A model generated the notes under the pieces. The model searched no databases. It was not told the origin of the DNA and saw only the letters and a list, made by a program, of their open reading frames with translations. A stretch of DNA of 49,756 nucleotides, from contig CBCTCU010000018.1 of the NCBI GenBank assembly GCA_965145485.1, positions 1-49,756 on the forward strand, in the 5' to 3' direction. The position numbers were made by a program, and so were the translations under genes. Positions within the stretch are counted from its first letter, which is position 1. Every line of letters starts with the position of its first letter. Positions 1-8,801 of the stretch are shown piece after piece. The stretch comes from CABQCM01 sp965145485. GTDB taxonomy: Bacteria; Bacillota; Clostridia; Oscillospirales; Acutalibacteraceae.

Positions 1-4
1 ATAT

Positions 5-82
5 GGTGGGTATAGCTTAGTTGGTTAAAGCGCCAGTTTGTGGCACTGGAGACCGTCGGTTCGAATCCGACTATCCACCCCA
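5..82 (+). tRNA. tRNA-His (anticodon GTG)
   Basis: A complete cloverleaf can be drawn. The acceptor GTGGGTA (6-12) pairs with TATCCAC (72-78), with one G:T wobble. The anticodon stem CCAGT/ACTGG encloses TTGTGGC, putting GTG at 40-42. The T arm GTCGG/CCGAC encloses TTCGAAT. The extra 5' G at position 5 faces discriminator C79, the G-1:C73 pair diagnostic of histidine tRNA. CCA is encoded at 80-82. Confidence 0.97.
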
Positions 83-146
83 TTTTAACGAATAGCACGC
101 AGAGGCATCCTTTGCGTGCTTTGTGTTCCATTTTCCTTTTGCATAT

Positions 147-221
147 TGGGGTGTCGCCAAGCGGTAAGGCAACGGACTTTGACTCCGTCATTCGCTGGTT
201 CAAATCCAGCCATCCCAGCCA
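147..221 (+). tRNA. tRNA-Gln (anticodon TTG)
   Basis: The acceptor TGGGGTG (147-153) pairs with CATCCCA (211-217). The anticodon stem ACGGA/TCCGT holds loop CTTTGAC, giving TTG at 179-181. The T arm GCTGG/CCAGC holds TTCAAAT. The discriminator is G218 and CCA is encoded at 219-221. It lies 64 bases after tRNA-His in the same direction and is probably co-transcribed with it. Confidence 0.97.
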
Positions 222-223
222 CG

Positions 224-259
224 TCGGGGCAAAGTACGCTTTGCTCCGATTTTCTTTTT
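224..259 (+). terminator. Intrinsic terminator of the tRNA operon
   Basis: TCGGGGCAAAG (224-234) pairs with CTTTGCTCCGA (239-249) around a four-base loop and is followed by TTTTCTTTTT. It begins three bases after the CCA of tRNA-Gln, where the tRNA transcript should end. Confidence 0.8.
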
Positions 260-880
260 GGAAGAAAATCATCCGCCCGCTCCCTTGCTCCTCCTTTTTC
301 GCAAAAGGTCACGCTTGGCTAGCCTGTTCGGTTGCGAGTGCCCTCACGACGGCTCGCGGTCGCTACCAACTTTTTGCGGCTGCGCCTGCCGGCGCCGATC
401 TTTTTGTCTCACCCTCCCACGTCGGAATGGACTACGCTCCATTCAAAATCCCCGGCCATTCGACCGGGGTTTCTAATACCGCTCGCGTTATTCCTCCTCC
501 CCCCAAAAAGTCACGCTGCGCCTTCTCTGTTTGCTTGCAAGCGCGCTCACGACGCTCCGGCTTGCTACCAACATTTTGCGGTTTGCGTATTGCGGCGCTG
601 GAGATTCTTTTTTCTTACCCTCATCGGAGCAAGCTTGGCATCGCCTGCTCCGACTTTTTAAAAATTAGAGCACGCTCACGCGTTTGCCGCAGTGCGACAA
701 ATTTTGCTCACTCCTTATCCACAAAAACCACGCCCGGCTACGGTTATGTCCTTGTAAATGGAGGCATTACGCCTGCGCTGCGCCAAAAACTTGTTGCGGG
801 CTACACGACGGAGTAAATCCCTTTCGAACAACACGGGGGATTCCTTTTGTCTTATCTTGATAATATCGAAAAACGCCCAT
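260..880. repeat. Non-coding tail with tRNA-terminator-like hairpins
   Basis: No convincing gene; an open frame runs through both tRNAs and this tail but has no family character. Hairpins echo the tRNA terminator. GAATGGA/TCCATTC follows another CCACGTCGG motif near 417-443. CCCCGG (450-455) pairs with CCGGGG (464-469) before TTTCT. TCGGAGCA (624-631) pairs with TGCTCCGA (646-653) before CTTTTT. The repeated CCACGTCGG/TCGGAGCA theme suggests that tRNA 3' tails with their terminators were duplicated and then lost their tRNAs. That history is inferred. Confidence 0.5.
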
Positions 881-882
881 AA

Positions 883-918
883 AATTAGGCCCGCCCTCTT
901 TGCAGGGCGGGCCTAATT
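883..918. terminator. Terminator at the 3' end of mtlD, possibly bidirectional
   Basis: A perfect 15-bp inverted repeat runs AATTAGGCCCGCCCT (883-897) to AGGGCGGGCCTAATT (904-918) around CTTTGC. On the minus strand it starts three bases past the mtlD stop codon and is followed by a short T-rich run. On the plus strand it is followed by GTTTT. Confidence 0.85.
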
Positions 919-921
919 GTT

Positions 922-2094
922 TTAATCCTTCATCATTTTGCAAAGCTGCTCGGGTGTTGCGCCCTGCTTGATGATATCGTAATAGCGGAGGATCAGCGTC
1001 CCCGCCTCCGATTTTGGATCGATCTTGCAGATGTCGGTCAGAATGGTCTCAGGGGCCTCTTTCGAGACCTCGTCGTAGTCAAAGTTCATCGCGGCGGCGG
1101 CGGCCAGGCAGAGGTACTTGGGCACGACCCCCTCCGACAGGCAGAGATTGAGCGCGCCGACGATGCGGTCGTTGGGGTTGAGCTTGCGCTTGAGGTCGTT
1201 GCCCACCCGCTTGACGGTATCGCCCAACTGGCGGTTGCCGAAGCGGCTGATCAGATCCTCCACGTGATCGTTGAGCTCCTGATATTTCACGCCATGGTGC
1301 TGCGCCAGGCATATGGCCGACTGCTGCATGGCGCGCAGCACCAGCAGTTCGACGTAGGGGTTCTCGATGGCCTGCCAGATGTACTCCACCCCCATCCGAT
1401 TGCCCAGATAGGCGCAGAAGGCGTGGCCCATGTTGTGGATAAAGAGCTTGCGCTGGATATAAAACTCAAAGGGGGTGAAGGGCACCATGTTTTTGATGGG
1501 GGGAATCTCCCCTTTGAAGGCCGCCTTGTCGACCGGCAGGATGCCGTAGCTCTCCACACAAACGCGCAGGGGGTTGTCGCCCTTCATTTCGGGGGTCTGC
1601 ACCGGCACCATGCGGCCGATCGAGGCCTCGACAAAGCCGACCTTTTCGTCGAGCAGCTTTTTCTCCTCATCATTGAGCTTTTCGGCGATGGCGTTTTTCA
1701 AATAGGCGTCGGCGCCGATGAGGTTCTCGCAGATGATGATGTTCAGCGGCTTCTTGGAGGGGTCGGCAAAGCGCTTTTTCAGCCCCTCCGACACGGGGCC
1801 GATGATGAATTTGAGGACGTTGACCCCAACGGCGGTGGCCATCACGTCGGCCTCGGCGATGGCGTTGGCCACTGCCTCGACGTCGTTGCCGTCGACGCAG
1901 CTTACGTTTTCCACCATCTGCTCCTCGTAGGTATCCTTGTAAAGAATGCGTACCGGATAGCAATGCTGGGTGTTGAGCTGCTCAATCACCGCCGGGACGA
2001 CGTCCACAAAGGAGGTCTCATAGCCAGACTGATAGAGCAGCTGCCCGATAAAGCCGCGGCCGATATTGCCCGCGCCGTACATGACTGCTTTCAT
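922..2094 (-). CDS. mtlD: Mannitol-1-phosphate 5-dehydrogenase
   Basis: This enzyme interconverts mannitol 1-phosphate and fructose 6-phosphate with NAD(H) in the cytoplasm, linking imported hexitol to glycolysis. The 390-residue length is normal for the polyol-specific long-chain dehydrogenases. An N-terminal Rossmann motif GAGNIGRGFIG spans residues 7-17 and ENLIGADA lies near 123-130. The family K-x4-N-x2-H active-site motif is seen as KLFIHNMGH (216-224). AGGAAAGGATG precedes the ATG. It is the last gene of the minus-strand 2-oxoacid dehydrogenase cluster, 87 bases after lplA, with a terminator directly behind it. No mannitol PTS genes are in view, so its physiological substrate source is not shown here. 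Confidence 0.93.
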   Translation of the reverse strand: MKAVMYGAGNIGRGFIGQLLYQSGYETSFVDVVPAVIEQLNTQHCYPVRILYKDTYEEQMVENVSCVDGNDVEAVANAIAEADVMATAVGVNVLKFIIGPVSEGLKKRFADPSKKPLNIIICENLIGADAYLKNAIAEKLNDEEKKLLDEKVGFVEASIGRMVPVQTPEMKGDNPLRVCVESYGILPVDKAAFKGEIPPIKNMVPFTPFEFYIQRKLFIHNMGHAFCAYLGNRMGVEYIWQAIENPYVELLVLRAMQQSAICLAQHHGVKYQELNDHVEDLISRFGNRQLGDTVKRVGNDLKRKLNPNDRIVGALNLCLSEGVVPKYLCLAAAAAMNFDYDEVSKEAPETILTDICKIDPKSEAGTLILRYYDIIKQGATPEQLCKMMKD

Positions 2095-2181
2095 TTGCTT
2101 TCATCCTTTCCTGGCCGCTGCGTTCCACGGCAGGGCCCATGCAAAATTCAATTCAATGAGACGATGCGACGGCTTTTGGCC

Positions 2182-3162
2182 TTAGAAAAAGGCGGTCGTC
2201 AGCTCGTCGATGGTAATGCCCGAAAAATATTCCGGAAGATCCAGAGGCTCCAGGCGGGAGCGCACCGCCTCAGGGGTATAGGCTGCGCCTGTGAGGGCCT
2301 GCTCGAACTCGGACACGTCCCGCCGGCCAAAGTAGTCGCCAAAAATGCGCACCTCGGCAATGCAGTCGCCCGAAATGTTCATGCGCACGTCCAGCAGGCC
2401 GCCGGGGAAATAGCTGTCCTTATGAAAGGTATATTCCTTTTTATACCCAAAGTTCCACTCCCAGGTGGCGTACTTATCCTCCCGCAGCGCCGAAACCGCC
2501 TGGATGTCAGCGTCGGTCAGGACATACCGCTCGCTGCCGGGGTTTTCCTCCTCGATCTTGCGCAGCACCCGGTCGCAGAATTCCTCCATCGACAGCGGGG
2601 AGGTCAAATGCTCGGAAATGTTGGTCACCCGGCTGCGCACCGATTTGATCCCCTTGCTCTGGATTTTCAGCGGATTCACCCGCAGCGCGTCGGCCAGATG
2701 GTTGACATTCGCGTTAAACATGATGCAGCCGTGGTGCATCATCCGGCCATGATAGGCGCACTGGGCAGTGCCCGAAAATTTTTTGCCGTCGATGAGCAGG
2801 TCGTTTCTCCCCGACAGCTCGGCCGGCACGCCAATGGAGCGCAGCACCTCCAGGATAGGCCGGCAGTAAAGGGCGTAGTTGCTGAAATTGCCGACGCCCC
2901 CCTCCTCGATGAAGGTGTAGTTGACGTTGCCGAGATCGTGAAAGACCGCGCCGCCGCCCGTCTGGCGGCGCACGACCGGGATGTTGTGCTCGCGCACATA
3001 GTCGTAGTTGACCTCGGCCAGCGTGTTCTGGTTGCGCCCCACCACGATGCAGGGGGCGTTGCGCCAGAGCATAAAGATATCGCCGGTGCATTGGCGCAGC
3101 AAATACTCCTCCAGAGCGAGGTTAAAATAAGGATCGGTGGTCGATTGATAAAGAATGCGCAT
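2182..3162 (-). CDS. lplA: Lipoate-protein ligase A
   Basis: LplA activates lipoate with ATP and attaches it to the lysine of lipoyl domains, here presumably the E2 encoded upstream. The 326 residues show the family signature RRQTGGGAVFHD (65-76) that builds the lipoyl-AMP pocket. DGKKFSGTAQ (about 125-134) carries the conserved binding lysine. A typical C-terminal accessory domain follows. The start ATG has AAGGAA about six bases upstream. Its position between the E1 gene and mtlD fits a scavenging role that loads lipoate onto the complex. No lipA/lipB synthesis genes are seen nearby, so the organism may depend on external lipoate; that is inference. Confidence 0.92.
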   Translation of the reverse strand: MRILYQSTTDPYFNLALEEYLLRQCTGDIFMLWRNAPCIVVGRNQNTLAEVNYDYVREHNIPVVRRQTGGGAVFHDLGNVNYTFIEEGGVGNFSNYALYCRPILEVLRSIGVPAELSGRNDLLIDGKKFSGTAQCAYHGRMMHHGCIMFNANVNHLADALRVNPLKIQSKGIKSVRSRVTNISEHLTSPLSMEEFCDRVLRKIEEENPGSERYVLTDADIQAVSALREDKYATWEWNFGYKKEYTFHKDSYFPGGLLDVRMNISGDCIAEVRIFGDYFGRRDVSEFEQALTGAAYTPEAVRSRLEPLDLPEYFSGITIDELTTAFF

Positions 3163-3212
3163 GAAAATTCCTTTTCGGCAACGGGCCGGCGACAGATCGT
3201 CCGGCGGGCGGA

Positions 3213-3250
3213 TAAAAAGCGGGCGGAGGAGCGGTTAGCCCCTCCGCCCG
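3213..3250 (-). terminator. Terminator-like hairpin after the E1 gene
   Basis: Read on the minus strand, CGGGCGGAGG (3241-3250) pairs with CCTCCGCCCG (3220-3229) around an 11-base loop and is followed by CTTTTTATC. It lies between the E1 stop and lplA, so it could partly terminate the transcript and lower lplA/mtlD expression relative to the complex genes. Confidence 0.6.
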
Positions 3251-3281
3251 TCGCAGATGGTGGATACTAAGTAAGCACGCC

Positions 3282-3380
3282 GTCCCGACAACGGCTGGCT
3301 GTATCAGTCAGCGTAACCTGTAGTGCCGCAATGTCGGGATGAATCCCGGCCCGGGTGAAATGCCCGGACCAGGTATAACG
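3282..3380 (-). other. Structured intergenic segment, candidate RNA element
   Basis: GTCCCGACA (3282-3290) can pair with TGTCGGGAT (3332-3340), enclosing a smaller stem GCTGGCT/AGTCAGC. CGGGAT/ATCCCG and CCGGG/CCCGG stems follow toward the E1 stop. The paired blocks suggest a folded 3' untranslated element of the E1 transcript. No known riboswitch class is recognised. Confidence 0.35.
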
Positions 3381-3391
3381 TCTAGCGTCGG

Positions 3392-5860
3392 TTAGACGCC
3401 CATCTTGGCCTTGCGCAGAATCTCGGTGTTGGAGTAGTTGTGCTTGGGCGTATAGCCGGGGATGGGCAGCAGCTTCTCATGCAGCGCGTCGATGATCCAC
3501 TCAGGCTGCGGATAGAACTGCTCTTTGTACTCGGCCGCCGGGGTGATCCAGTTCTGCGAGCCGACCACCACGGGAGGCGCATCGAGATAATCGAAGGCCA
3601 GCTGGGTGATGTTGGTGGCCATGTCGTTGAGGATGTTGCCGCGGGTGACGGCGTCGGAGGCCAGGATGATACGGCCGGTCTTCTTGACCGACTCGATGAC
3701 CTTCTCGTAGTTGAAGGGAACGACCGAACGCGCGTCGATAACCTCGGCGGTAATGCCGTACTGCTCGCGCAGGATCTTCTCGGCGTCCATGGCGGTGTAG
3801 AGGGTGGCGCCGATGGTCAGGATGGTAACGTCCTTACCCTCGGTACGGATGGCGGGCTCGCCGAAGGGAATCTCATAGTAGCCCTCGGGCACGCCTTCCT
3901 TAACAAACCGCTCGCCCATATCGTAGAGCTGCTGGCTCTCGAAGAAGCAGACCGGGTCGGTGGAGCTCAACGCGGTGTTCATCAGGCCCTTGGCGTCGTA
4001 CGGGGTGACGGGGTATACCACCTTCAGGCCGGGCACGTGGGCGCAAAGCGCGGTCCAATCCTGGGAGTGCTGCGCGCCGTACTTGAAGCCGACCGGCACG
4101 CGCAGAACCACCGGCATCTTGAGCCCGCCGGCGCTCATGGCCTGCCATTTGGCCATCTGGTTGAAGACCTCGTCGCCCGAGCAGACGATAAAGTCGCAGT
4201 ACATCAGCTCGGCAATGACACGGCCGCCGGCCATGCCGTAGCCCACCGCGCTGCCCACGATGGCCGACTCGGCGATGGGGGCGTTGAAGAGGCGGTGATA
4301 GGGCAGGGCCTCGGTCAGGCCGCGGTATACGGCGAACGCGCCGTTCCAGTCGCGGACGTCCTCGCCGTAGGCGATGAGGGTCGGGTCGGTATAGAATTTA
4401 TCCATGATAGCCTCAAACAGGCCGTCGCGGATGTTATACTGCCTTGCCTTGGGCAGCAGCTTGCCGTCCTTATCATAGGCGTAACGGGCAGCCTTGGCAA
4501 TCTTCTTAACCCGCTCGTTGTCCTCTTTCTTCTCGCGGACCTCGCACTCGCGGTCGTCCATCTTCTCCACATGGCCATTGGAGAACATAACGCTCTCGAT
4601 GTGATCGGGATGCTCGTTGTAGTCGGTGTAGGGAGCGATCTCCAGGTCGGAGGCCAGGGCAAACATGCGGTGGTTGCGGTCGATGATCTCGTTCTTGACC
4701 GCCTCGACTTCCTCGGCGGTGGCAACGCCGGCGTCGATGATCTGCTGCGGGAAGGTCTTGAGCGGATCGAGCGCCTCCCACTCTTCCAGCTCCTCCTTGG
4801 TGCGGTAGCTCATGGCGTCGGAGGTCGAGTGGCCAGACAGACGGTAGGTCACAACGTCGAGCAGAACCGGGCCCTTGCCCTCCTCAAGGGTCTTGCGGGC
4901 GCGGCGATAGGCGTCGATCATGGCCAGCGGGTTCCAGCCGTTGATGCGCTCGGCGTTGAGCTGATTCTGCGCGATGCAGCCCAGGCGGGCAAGGTCGCCG
5001 TAAGCCATGGTTTCGCCCTGGGTCTGGCCGCCCATGCCGTAGGCGTTGTTGTTAAAGTTGTAGATGATGGGAAGGCCGCCCTTGTAGCCGTCCTCCCACA
5101 GCTCGTTGTACTGATCCATCGCGGCAAAGGTCATGGCCTCGTAGACCGGGCCGCGGGCAGCGGCGCCGTCACCCGCGTTGGCAACGACAATGCCCGGCTT
5201 TTTGTTGCACTTTTTGTACAGCGCAACACCGGTAGCGATGGGGCCCGAGCCGCCGACGATAGCGTTGTTGGGATAAATGCCGAAGGGCAGGAAGAAAGCG
5301 TGCATCGAGCCGCCCAGCCCGCGGGAGAAGCCCATATCCTTGGCAAACAGCTCGCAGGTGATGCCGTACATGAAGAAGTCGCGGGCGACGTCCTTGACCG
5401 TCTTGCCGGTAGTGTACTTTTTGACAACCTCATAGTTTTTGCCGTCGTTGAACTCCTTCATGATACGCTCGAGCTCTTCATCCGACAGCTTGCGGATGGC
5501 CGAAAGGCCCTTGGCGATGACCTCGTGGTGGCTGCGGTGGGTGCCGAAGATGAAGTCGTCCACGCCCAGCGTGAAAGCCTGGCCGACCGCGGTGGCCTCC
5601 TCGCCGATGGCGAGGTGGGAGGGGCCGGGATAGGTAAACTCTTTCCCGTTGTACTGGCCCTGCAGCTTGATCGACTGCAGCATGGTCTCAAACTCGCGAA
5701 TGGCGACCATGTCGGCATACATGCCCAGGAACTCTTCCTTCGTGAAGTTCTTCTTTTCATCCTTGACCGTCTTGTTGTACTTGCAGACGGGGATGTCCTT
5801 AAAGGTGATGGTGCGCTCAGCGAACCGATCCTGCGGATGGACTGGCATTGACTTTGGCAT
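3392..5860 (-). CDS. Single-chain E1 alpha-beta 2-oxoacid dehydrogenase (pyruvate/acetoin type)
   Basis: This ThDP-dependent E1 would decarboxylate a 2-oxo acid, or cleave acetoin, and reductively acylate the lipoyl group of E2. Its 822 residues join what are usually two proteins. The alpha half (about 45-400) has the ThDP/Mg motif GDG at 230-232 with NNN at 270-272 and a GHSTSD phosphorylation-loop-like segment. The beta half (about 475-810) begins near YNIRDGLFEAI and carries GEDV, PIAES and GYGMAGGR. A charged linker of about 70 residues joins them. AAAAGGAG precedes the ATG. E3 and E2 lie immediately upstream in the same direction. Substrate choice between pyruvate, acetoin and branched 2-oxo acids cannot be settled by eye; pyruvate or acetoin seem likeliest. 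Confidence 0.85.
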   Translation of the reverse strand: MPKSMPVHPQDRFAERTITFKDIPVCKYNKTVKDEKKNFTKEEFLGMYADMVAIREFETMLQSIKLQGQYNGKEFTYPGPSHLAIGEEATAVGQAFTLGVDDFIFGTHRSHHEVIAKGLSAIRKLSDEELERIMKEFNDGKNYEVVKKYTTGKTVKDVARDFFMYGITCELFAKDMGFSRGLGGSMHAFFLPFGIYPNNAIVGGSGPIATGVALYKKCNKKPGIVVANAGDGAAARGPVYEAMTFAAMDQYNELWEDGYKGGLPIIYNFNNNAYGMGGQTQGETMAYGDLARLGCIAQNQLNAERINGWNPLAMIDAYRRARKTLEEGKGPVLLDVVTYRLSGHSTSDAMSYRTKEELEEWEALDPLKTFPQQIIDAGVATAEEVEAVKNEIIDRNHRMFALASDLEIAPYTDYNEHPDHIESVMFSNGHVEKMDDRECEVREKKEDNERVKKIAKAARYAYDKDGKLLPKARQYNIRDGLFEAIMDKFYTDPTLIAYGEDVRDWNGAFAVYRGLTEALPYHRLFNAPIAESAIVGSAVGYGMAGGRVIAELMYCDFIVCSGDEVFNQMAKWQAMSAGGLKMPVVLRVPVGFKYGAQHSQDWTALCAHVPGLKVVYPVTPYDAKGLMNTALSSTDPVCFFESQQLYDMGERFVKEGVPEGYYEIPFGEPAIRTEGKDVTILTIGATLYTAMDAEKILREQYGITAEVIDARSVVPFNYEKVIESVKKTGRIILASDAVTRGNILNDMATNITQLAFDYLDAPPVVVGSQNWITPAAEYKEQFYPQPEWIIDALHEKLLPIPGYTPKHNYSNTEILRKAKMGV

Positions 5861-5990
5861 ACTCTATCGACTCCTTTTCATTAGTCACTCGTTTTTATCT
5901 GCGTGGGCGAAGGGCCGGCTTTGCCGCAACGCCCCTGCCCCGCGCAGCCCGCTGGCCGTGCCGGATGCCCGGCGGCCGAAGAGGCAGGCT

Positions 5991-7364
5991 TTACTTGATA
6001 TCAAACAGGGCCTCCCGGATGACCTCGCAAACGCTCGGATGGGGGAAGACGATCTCTTTGATATTATCAATGCACATCTCGGTCTCGATCATCATGGCCG
6101 CGCCGTAGATGATCTCCGACGAGTAGTTGCCGATCATGTGGACGCCCAGCACACGGTTGTACTTTGCGTCGACAATCACCTTGCAGATGCCGTCGCCGCC
6201 CTCGTTCTCGGCCATGTAGCGGCCGGAATAGTTCATGGTGACGGTAATCGCCTTGACGTCCATACCCTTTTCCTTGGCCGACTCTTCGGTCTCGCCGACT
6301 GAAGCGACCTCAGGATTGGTATAGATGACGCCCGGGATGGCGTTGTAGCGCATGCGGTCCTTTTTGCCGAGGATGTTGTTGATGGCAACCTCTCCCTCGC
6401 GGTAGGCGGTGTGGGCGAGCATGGACCGGCCGTTGACGTCGCCCGCGGCATAAACCCCGGCGACGTTGGTGCGCATGCACTCGTCGGTGACAATGGCGCC
6501 CCGCTCGGTGTAGACATGGATGTTTTCCAGGCCATAGCCCTGGGTCACGGCGCGGCGGCCGATCGAGCAGAGCACCTTGTCGGCCGCGACCGACTGGGTT
6601 TTGCCCTCGGCGTCCTCAAAGGTGACCTTGCCGTCGCCGACGGCGGTAACCTTGCAGCCGAGCATGAACTCCACGCCTTTTTTCTGATAATTATTCTGCA
6701 GGATCTTGCCGATCTCGCGGTCGGTATTGCCGGCGATGTGATCGAGCATCTCGACCACCGTCACATGGCTGCCGACCGAGTTGTAGTAGGAAGCCATCTC
6801 CAGGCCGATCACGCCGCCGCCGATGACCACCAGGTTGCCCGGGATCTCCTCGAGATCGAGCACCTCGCGGTTGGTCATGACAAAGCCGGTTTCCACCCCC
6901 TCGCGCAGGCCGGGGATGGGGGGGATGACCGGCATCGAGCCGGTGGCGATGAGCAGCTGCTTGCCGGTGTAGGTTTCGCCGCCCGCCTGGATCTGGAAGC
7001 CCTCGTCGGTGCGCCCGAGGATCGTGCCCTCGGCGTCGACGACCTTGACGCCGTTTTTCTTCATCTTCATGCCGATACCGCCGACCAGGGCGGCGACCAC
7101 CTTATTCTTACGTGCGACGACCTTTTTCTGGTCGATGGCGGCGCCGGTGGTGGTCACGCCGTACTTGTCGCCATGGTTGCAATAATCGTAAATCTTGGCC
7201 GAATAGAGCAGCGACTTGGAGGGGATGCAGCCCTCGTTGAGGCAGACGCCGCCCAGCGCGCGCTTTTCAATGACCAGGGTCTTGAGCTTAGCCGCGCCGG
7301 CGCGCTCGGCCGCGTTGTAGCCCGCAGGGCCGCCGCCGAGAATAATCAGATCATACAGTTCCAT
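5991..7364 (-). CDS. lpdA: Dihydrolipoyl dehydrogenase (E3)
   Basis: E3 reoxidises the dihydrolipoyl group of E2 and passes electrons via FAD and a redox disulfide to NAD+. The 457 residues are normal for the family. The FAD motif GGGPAG is at 10-15. The redox pair sits in GGVCLNEGCIPSK (Cys41 and Cys46). The NAD-binding motif IGGGVIG lies near 181-187. The C-terminal HPSVCE (from about 442) replaces the usual HPTxSE but keeps the catalytic His and Glu. AAAGGA lies upstream of the ATG. The 130-base gap to E1 contains GC-rich inverted repeats. Confidence 0.95.
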   Translation of the reverse strand: MELYDLIILGGGPAGYNAAERAGAAKLKTLVIEKRALGGVCLNEGCIPSKSLLYSAKIYDYCNHGDKYGVTTTGAAIDQKKVVARKNKVVAALVGGIGMKMKKNGVKVVDAEGTILGRTDEGFQIQAGGETYTGKQLLIATGSMPVIPPIPGLREGVETGFVMTNREVLDLEEIPGNLVVIGGGVIGLEMASYYNSVGSHVTVVEMLDHIAGNTDREIGKILQNNYQKKGVEFMLGCKVTAVGDGKVTFEDAEGKTQSVAADKVLCSIGRRAVTQGYGLENIHVYTERGAIVTDECMRTNVAGVYAAGDVNGRSMLAHTAYREGEVAINNILGKKDRMRYNAIPGVIYTNPEVASVGETEESAKEKGMDVKAITVTMNYSGRYMAENEGGDGICKVIVDAKYNRVLGVHMIGNYSSEIIYGAAMMIETEMCIDNIKEIVFPHPSVCEVIREALFDIK

Positions 7365-7418
7365 CTTCGAACCATATCCTTTCCTTGGGATTTCTCCCCG
7401 CCGGATTCTCCGGCCGGC

Positions 7419-7441
7419 CGGGCGCAGCGCCGCTGCGCCCG
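7419..7441. other. Intercistronic GC hairpin between E2 and E3
   Basis: CGGGCGCAGC (7419-7428) pairs perfectly with GCTGCGCCCG (7432-7441) around a three-base loop. It has no T run, so it is more likely an mRNA-stability or processing hairpin than a terminator. Confidence 0.5.
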
Positions 7442-7457
7442 AGCTGGGGAGGTTTCC

Positions 7458-8801
7458 TTATTTGCACAGCAGGATCGAGAAGTTTTCGAGGTTATACTTC
7501 AGATCCTTCAGGAAGCGGGAGGCGGGCGCGCCGTCCACCGCACGGTGGTCGTAGGTCAGCGACAGGCCCATGGCCGGGTAGGTCTTGATCTCGCCGTCGA
7601 CCTCGCGCACGCGGGTGGTGATGGTGTCCACACCCAGGATGCCGGTCTGCGGGGTGTTGATGACCGGGGTAAAGCTCTCGATGCCAAAGGAGCCGAGATT
7701 GGAGACGGTAAAGCTGGCGCCCTGCAGCAGATCGGGGGTTGCCGAGCCACTCTGGCAGACAGAGGCGAGCTCCTTGGCCTCCTTGGCGATCTGGCTGAGG
7801 GACTTCTTATCGGCGTTGTGCAGGGTGGGAACCAGCAGCCCCCTGTCGGTATCCACCGCGATGCCCAGATGCACGCCGCTGAAGTAGCGCATGGTATCGC
7901 CATTCAAAAGGTGGGCGTTGAGGGCGCGATGCTCCGGCTTGCACAGGGTGCGGGAAACGGCGTAGAGCACGATGTCGTTGAGGGTAATATTGGCAAGGCC
8001 CATGCCCTCGGCGCCGGCCTTGAGCTTTTTACGCAGCGCCATGATCTCGGTCGCGTCGAAGGTCAGGGTGTGGGTCAGCTGCGCGGCGGTCGACAGGGAA
8101 GAGCTCATCTGCTTTGCGATGGTCTTGCGGATGGTGGGCATCTTCTCGTCGACATACTCGGCTTCGGGAGCGGCAGCGGCGGCCGCAGCGGGGGCAGCCC
8201 CGATGTCGCCGACCGAGAACTTTCCGCCGATGCCGGTGCCGGCCTGGCCAGCGAAGGCACCCGCGGCAGCGTAAGTGGCGCTGGGGCCGTTTTCAATCAG
8301 GTTGCGCACGTCGCGCTCGATCACGCGGCCCTCAGGGCCGGTGGGGGCGGCAAAATGCACGTCCACGCCGCTCTTGGCGGCCAGCGTTTTGGCGCGGGGG
8401 GAAGCCTTGACAAAGCCGTCGGCGCCGGCGGGAGCCGTAGCGGCCACAGCGGCGGCAGGGGCCGCGGCCGGAGTCGTGGGGGCGGCGGGAGCTTCCGAAG
8501 CGGCAGCCTCGGCGGCAGGAGCCTCCGACGCGGCGGCGGGGGCGAACTCCGCGGTGCTTTCCCCCTCCTGACCGATGACGCAGACATTGGTCATGGTGGG
8601 GACGTCGGCGTCCTCCTCAAAGAATTGCTCAAGCATAATGCCGTCGACGGGGGATTCCTCGTCGAGGGTGGATTTGTCGGTCTCATACGTGAAGAGCACA
8701 TCGCCCTTCTTGACCGGATCACCCTTTTTCTTGTGCCAGGTCGTGAGGATACAGCTTTCAACCGTGATTCCCACATTCGGCATCATTACTGGTGTTGCCA
8801 T
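7458..8801 (-). CDS. Dihydrolipoamide acyltransferase (E2)
   Basis: E2 is the core of the complex: its lipoyl arm carries the acyl group from E1 to CoA and is then reoxidised by E3. Domains are in the classical order. The lipoyl domain (1-78) has ETDKST with Lys43 as the lipoylation site. An Ala/Pro-rich swinging linker spans about 82-127. The peripheral subunit-binding domain is at about 131-170 (ASPRAKTLA to RDVRNLI). The catalytic domain is about 225-447 with DHRAVDG near residue 418, supplying the active His and Asp. AAGGAGG precedes the ATG. It is the first enzyme gene after the DeoR regulator, and its single lipoyl domain fits pyruvate- or acetoin-type complexes. Confidence 0.92.
   Translation of the reverse strand: MATPVMMPNVGITVESCILTTWHKKKGDPVKKGDVLFTYETDKSTLDEESPVDGIMLEQFFEEDADVPTMTNVCVIGQEGESTAEFAPAAASEAPAAEAAASEAPAAPTTPAAAPAAAVAATAPAGADGFVKASPRAKTLAAKSGVDVHFAAPTGPEGRVIERDVRNLIENGPSATYAAAGAFAGQAGTGIGGKFSVGDIGAAPAAAAAAAPEAEYVDEKMPTIRKTIAKQMSSSLSTAAQLTHTLTFDATEIMALRKKLKAGAEGMGLANITLNDIVLYAVSRTLCKPEHRALNAHLLNGDTMRYFSGVHLGIAVDTDRGLLVPTLHNADKKSLSQIAKEAKELASVCQSGSATPDLLQGASFTVSNLGSFGIESFTPVINTPQTGILGVDTITTRVREVDGEIKTYPAMGLSLTYDHRAVDGAPASRFLKDLKYNLENFSILLCK

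Noticed and set aside
40..816. 258-codon frame across both tRNAs and their tail
   Set aside because: Overlaps two perfect tRNAs and a terminator; no protein family resemblance.
1264..3270. Long plus-strand open frame opposite mtlD and lplA
   Set aside because: It mirrors two clearly conserved genes in high-GC DNA and has no family character or ribosome site.
3440..5851. 803-codon plus-strand frame opposite the E1 gene
   Set aside because: Antisense shadow created by codon bias; the minus-strand product has complete ThDP enzyme motifs.
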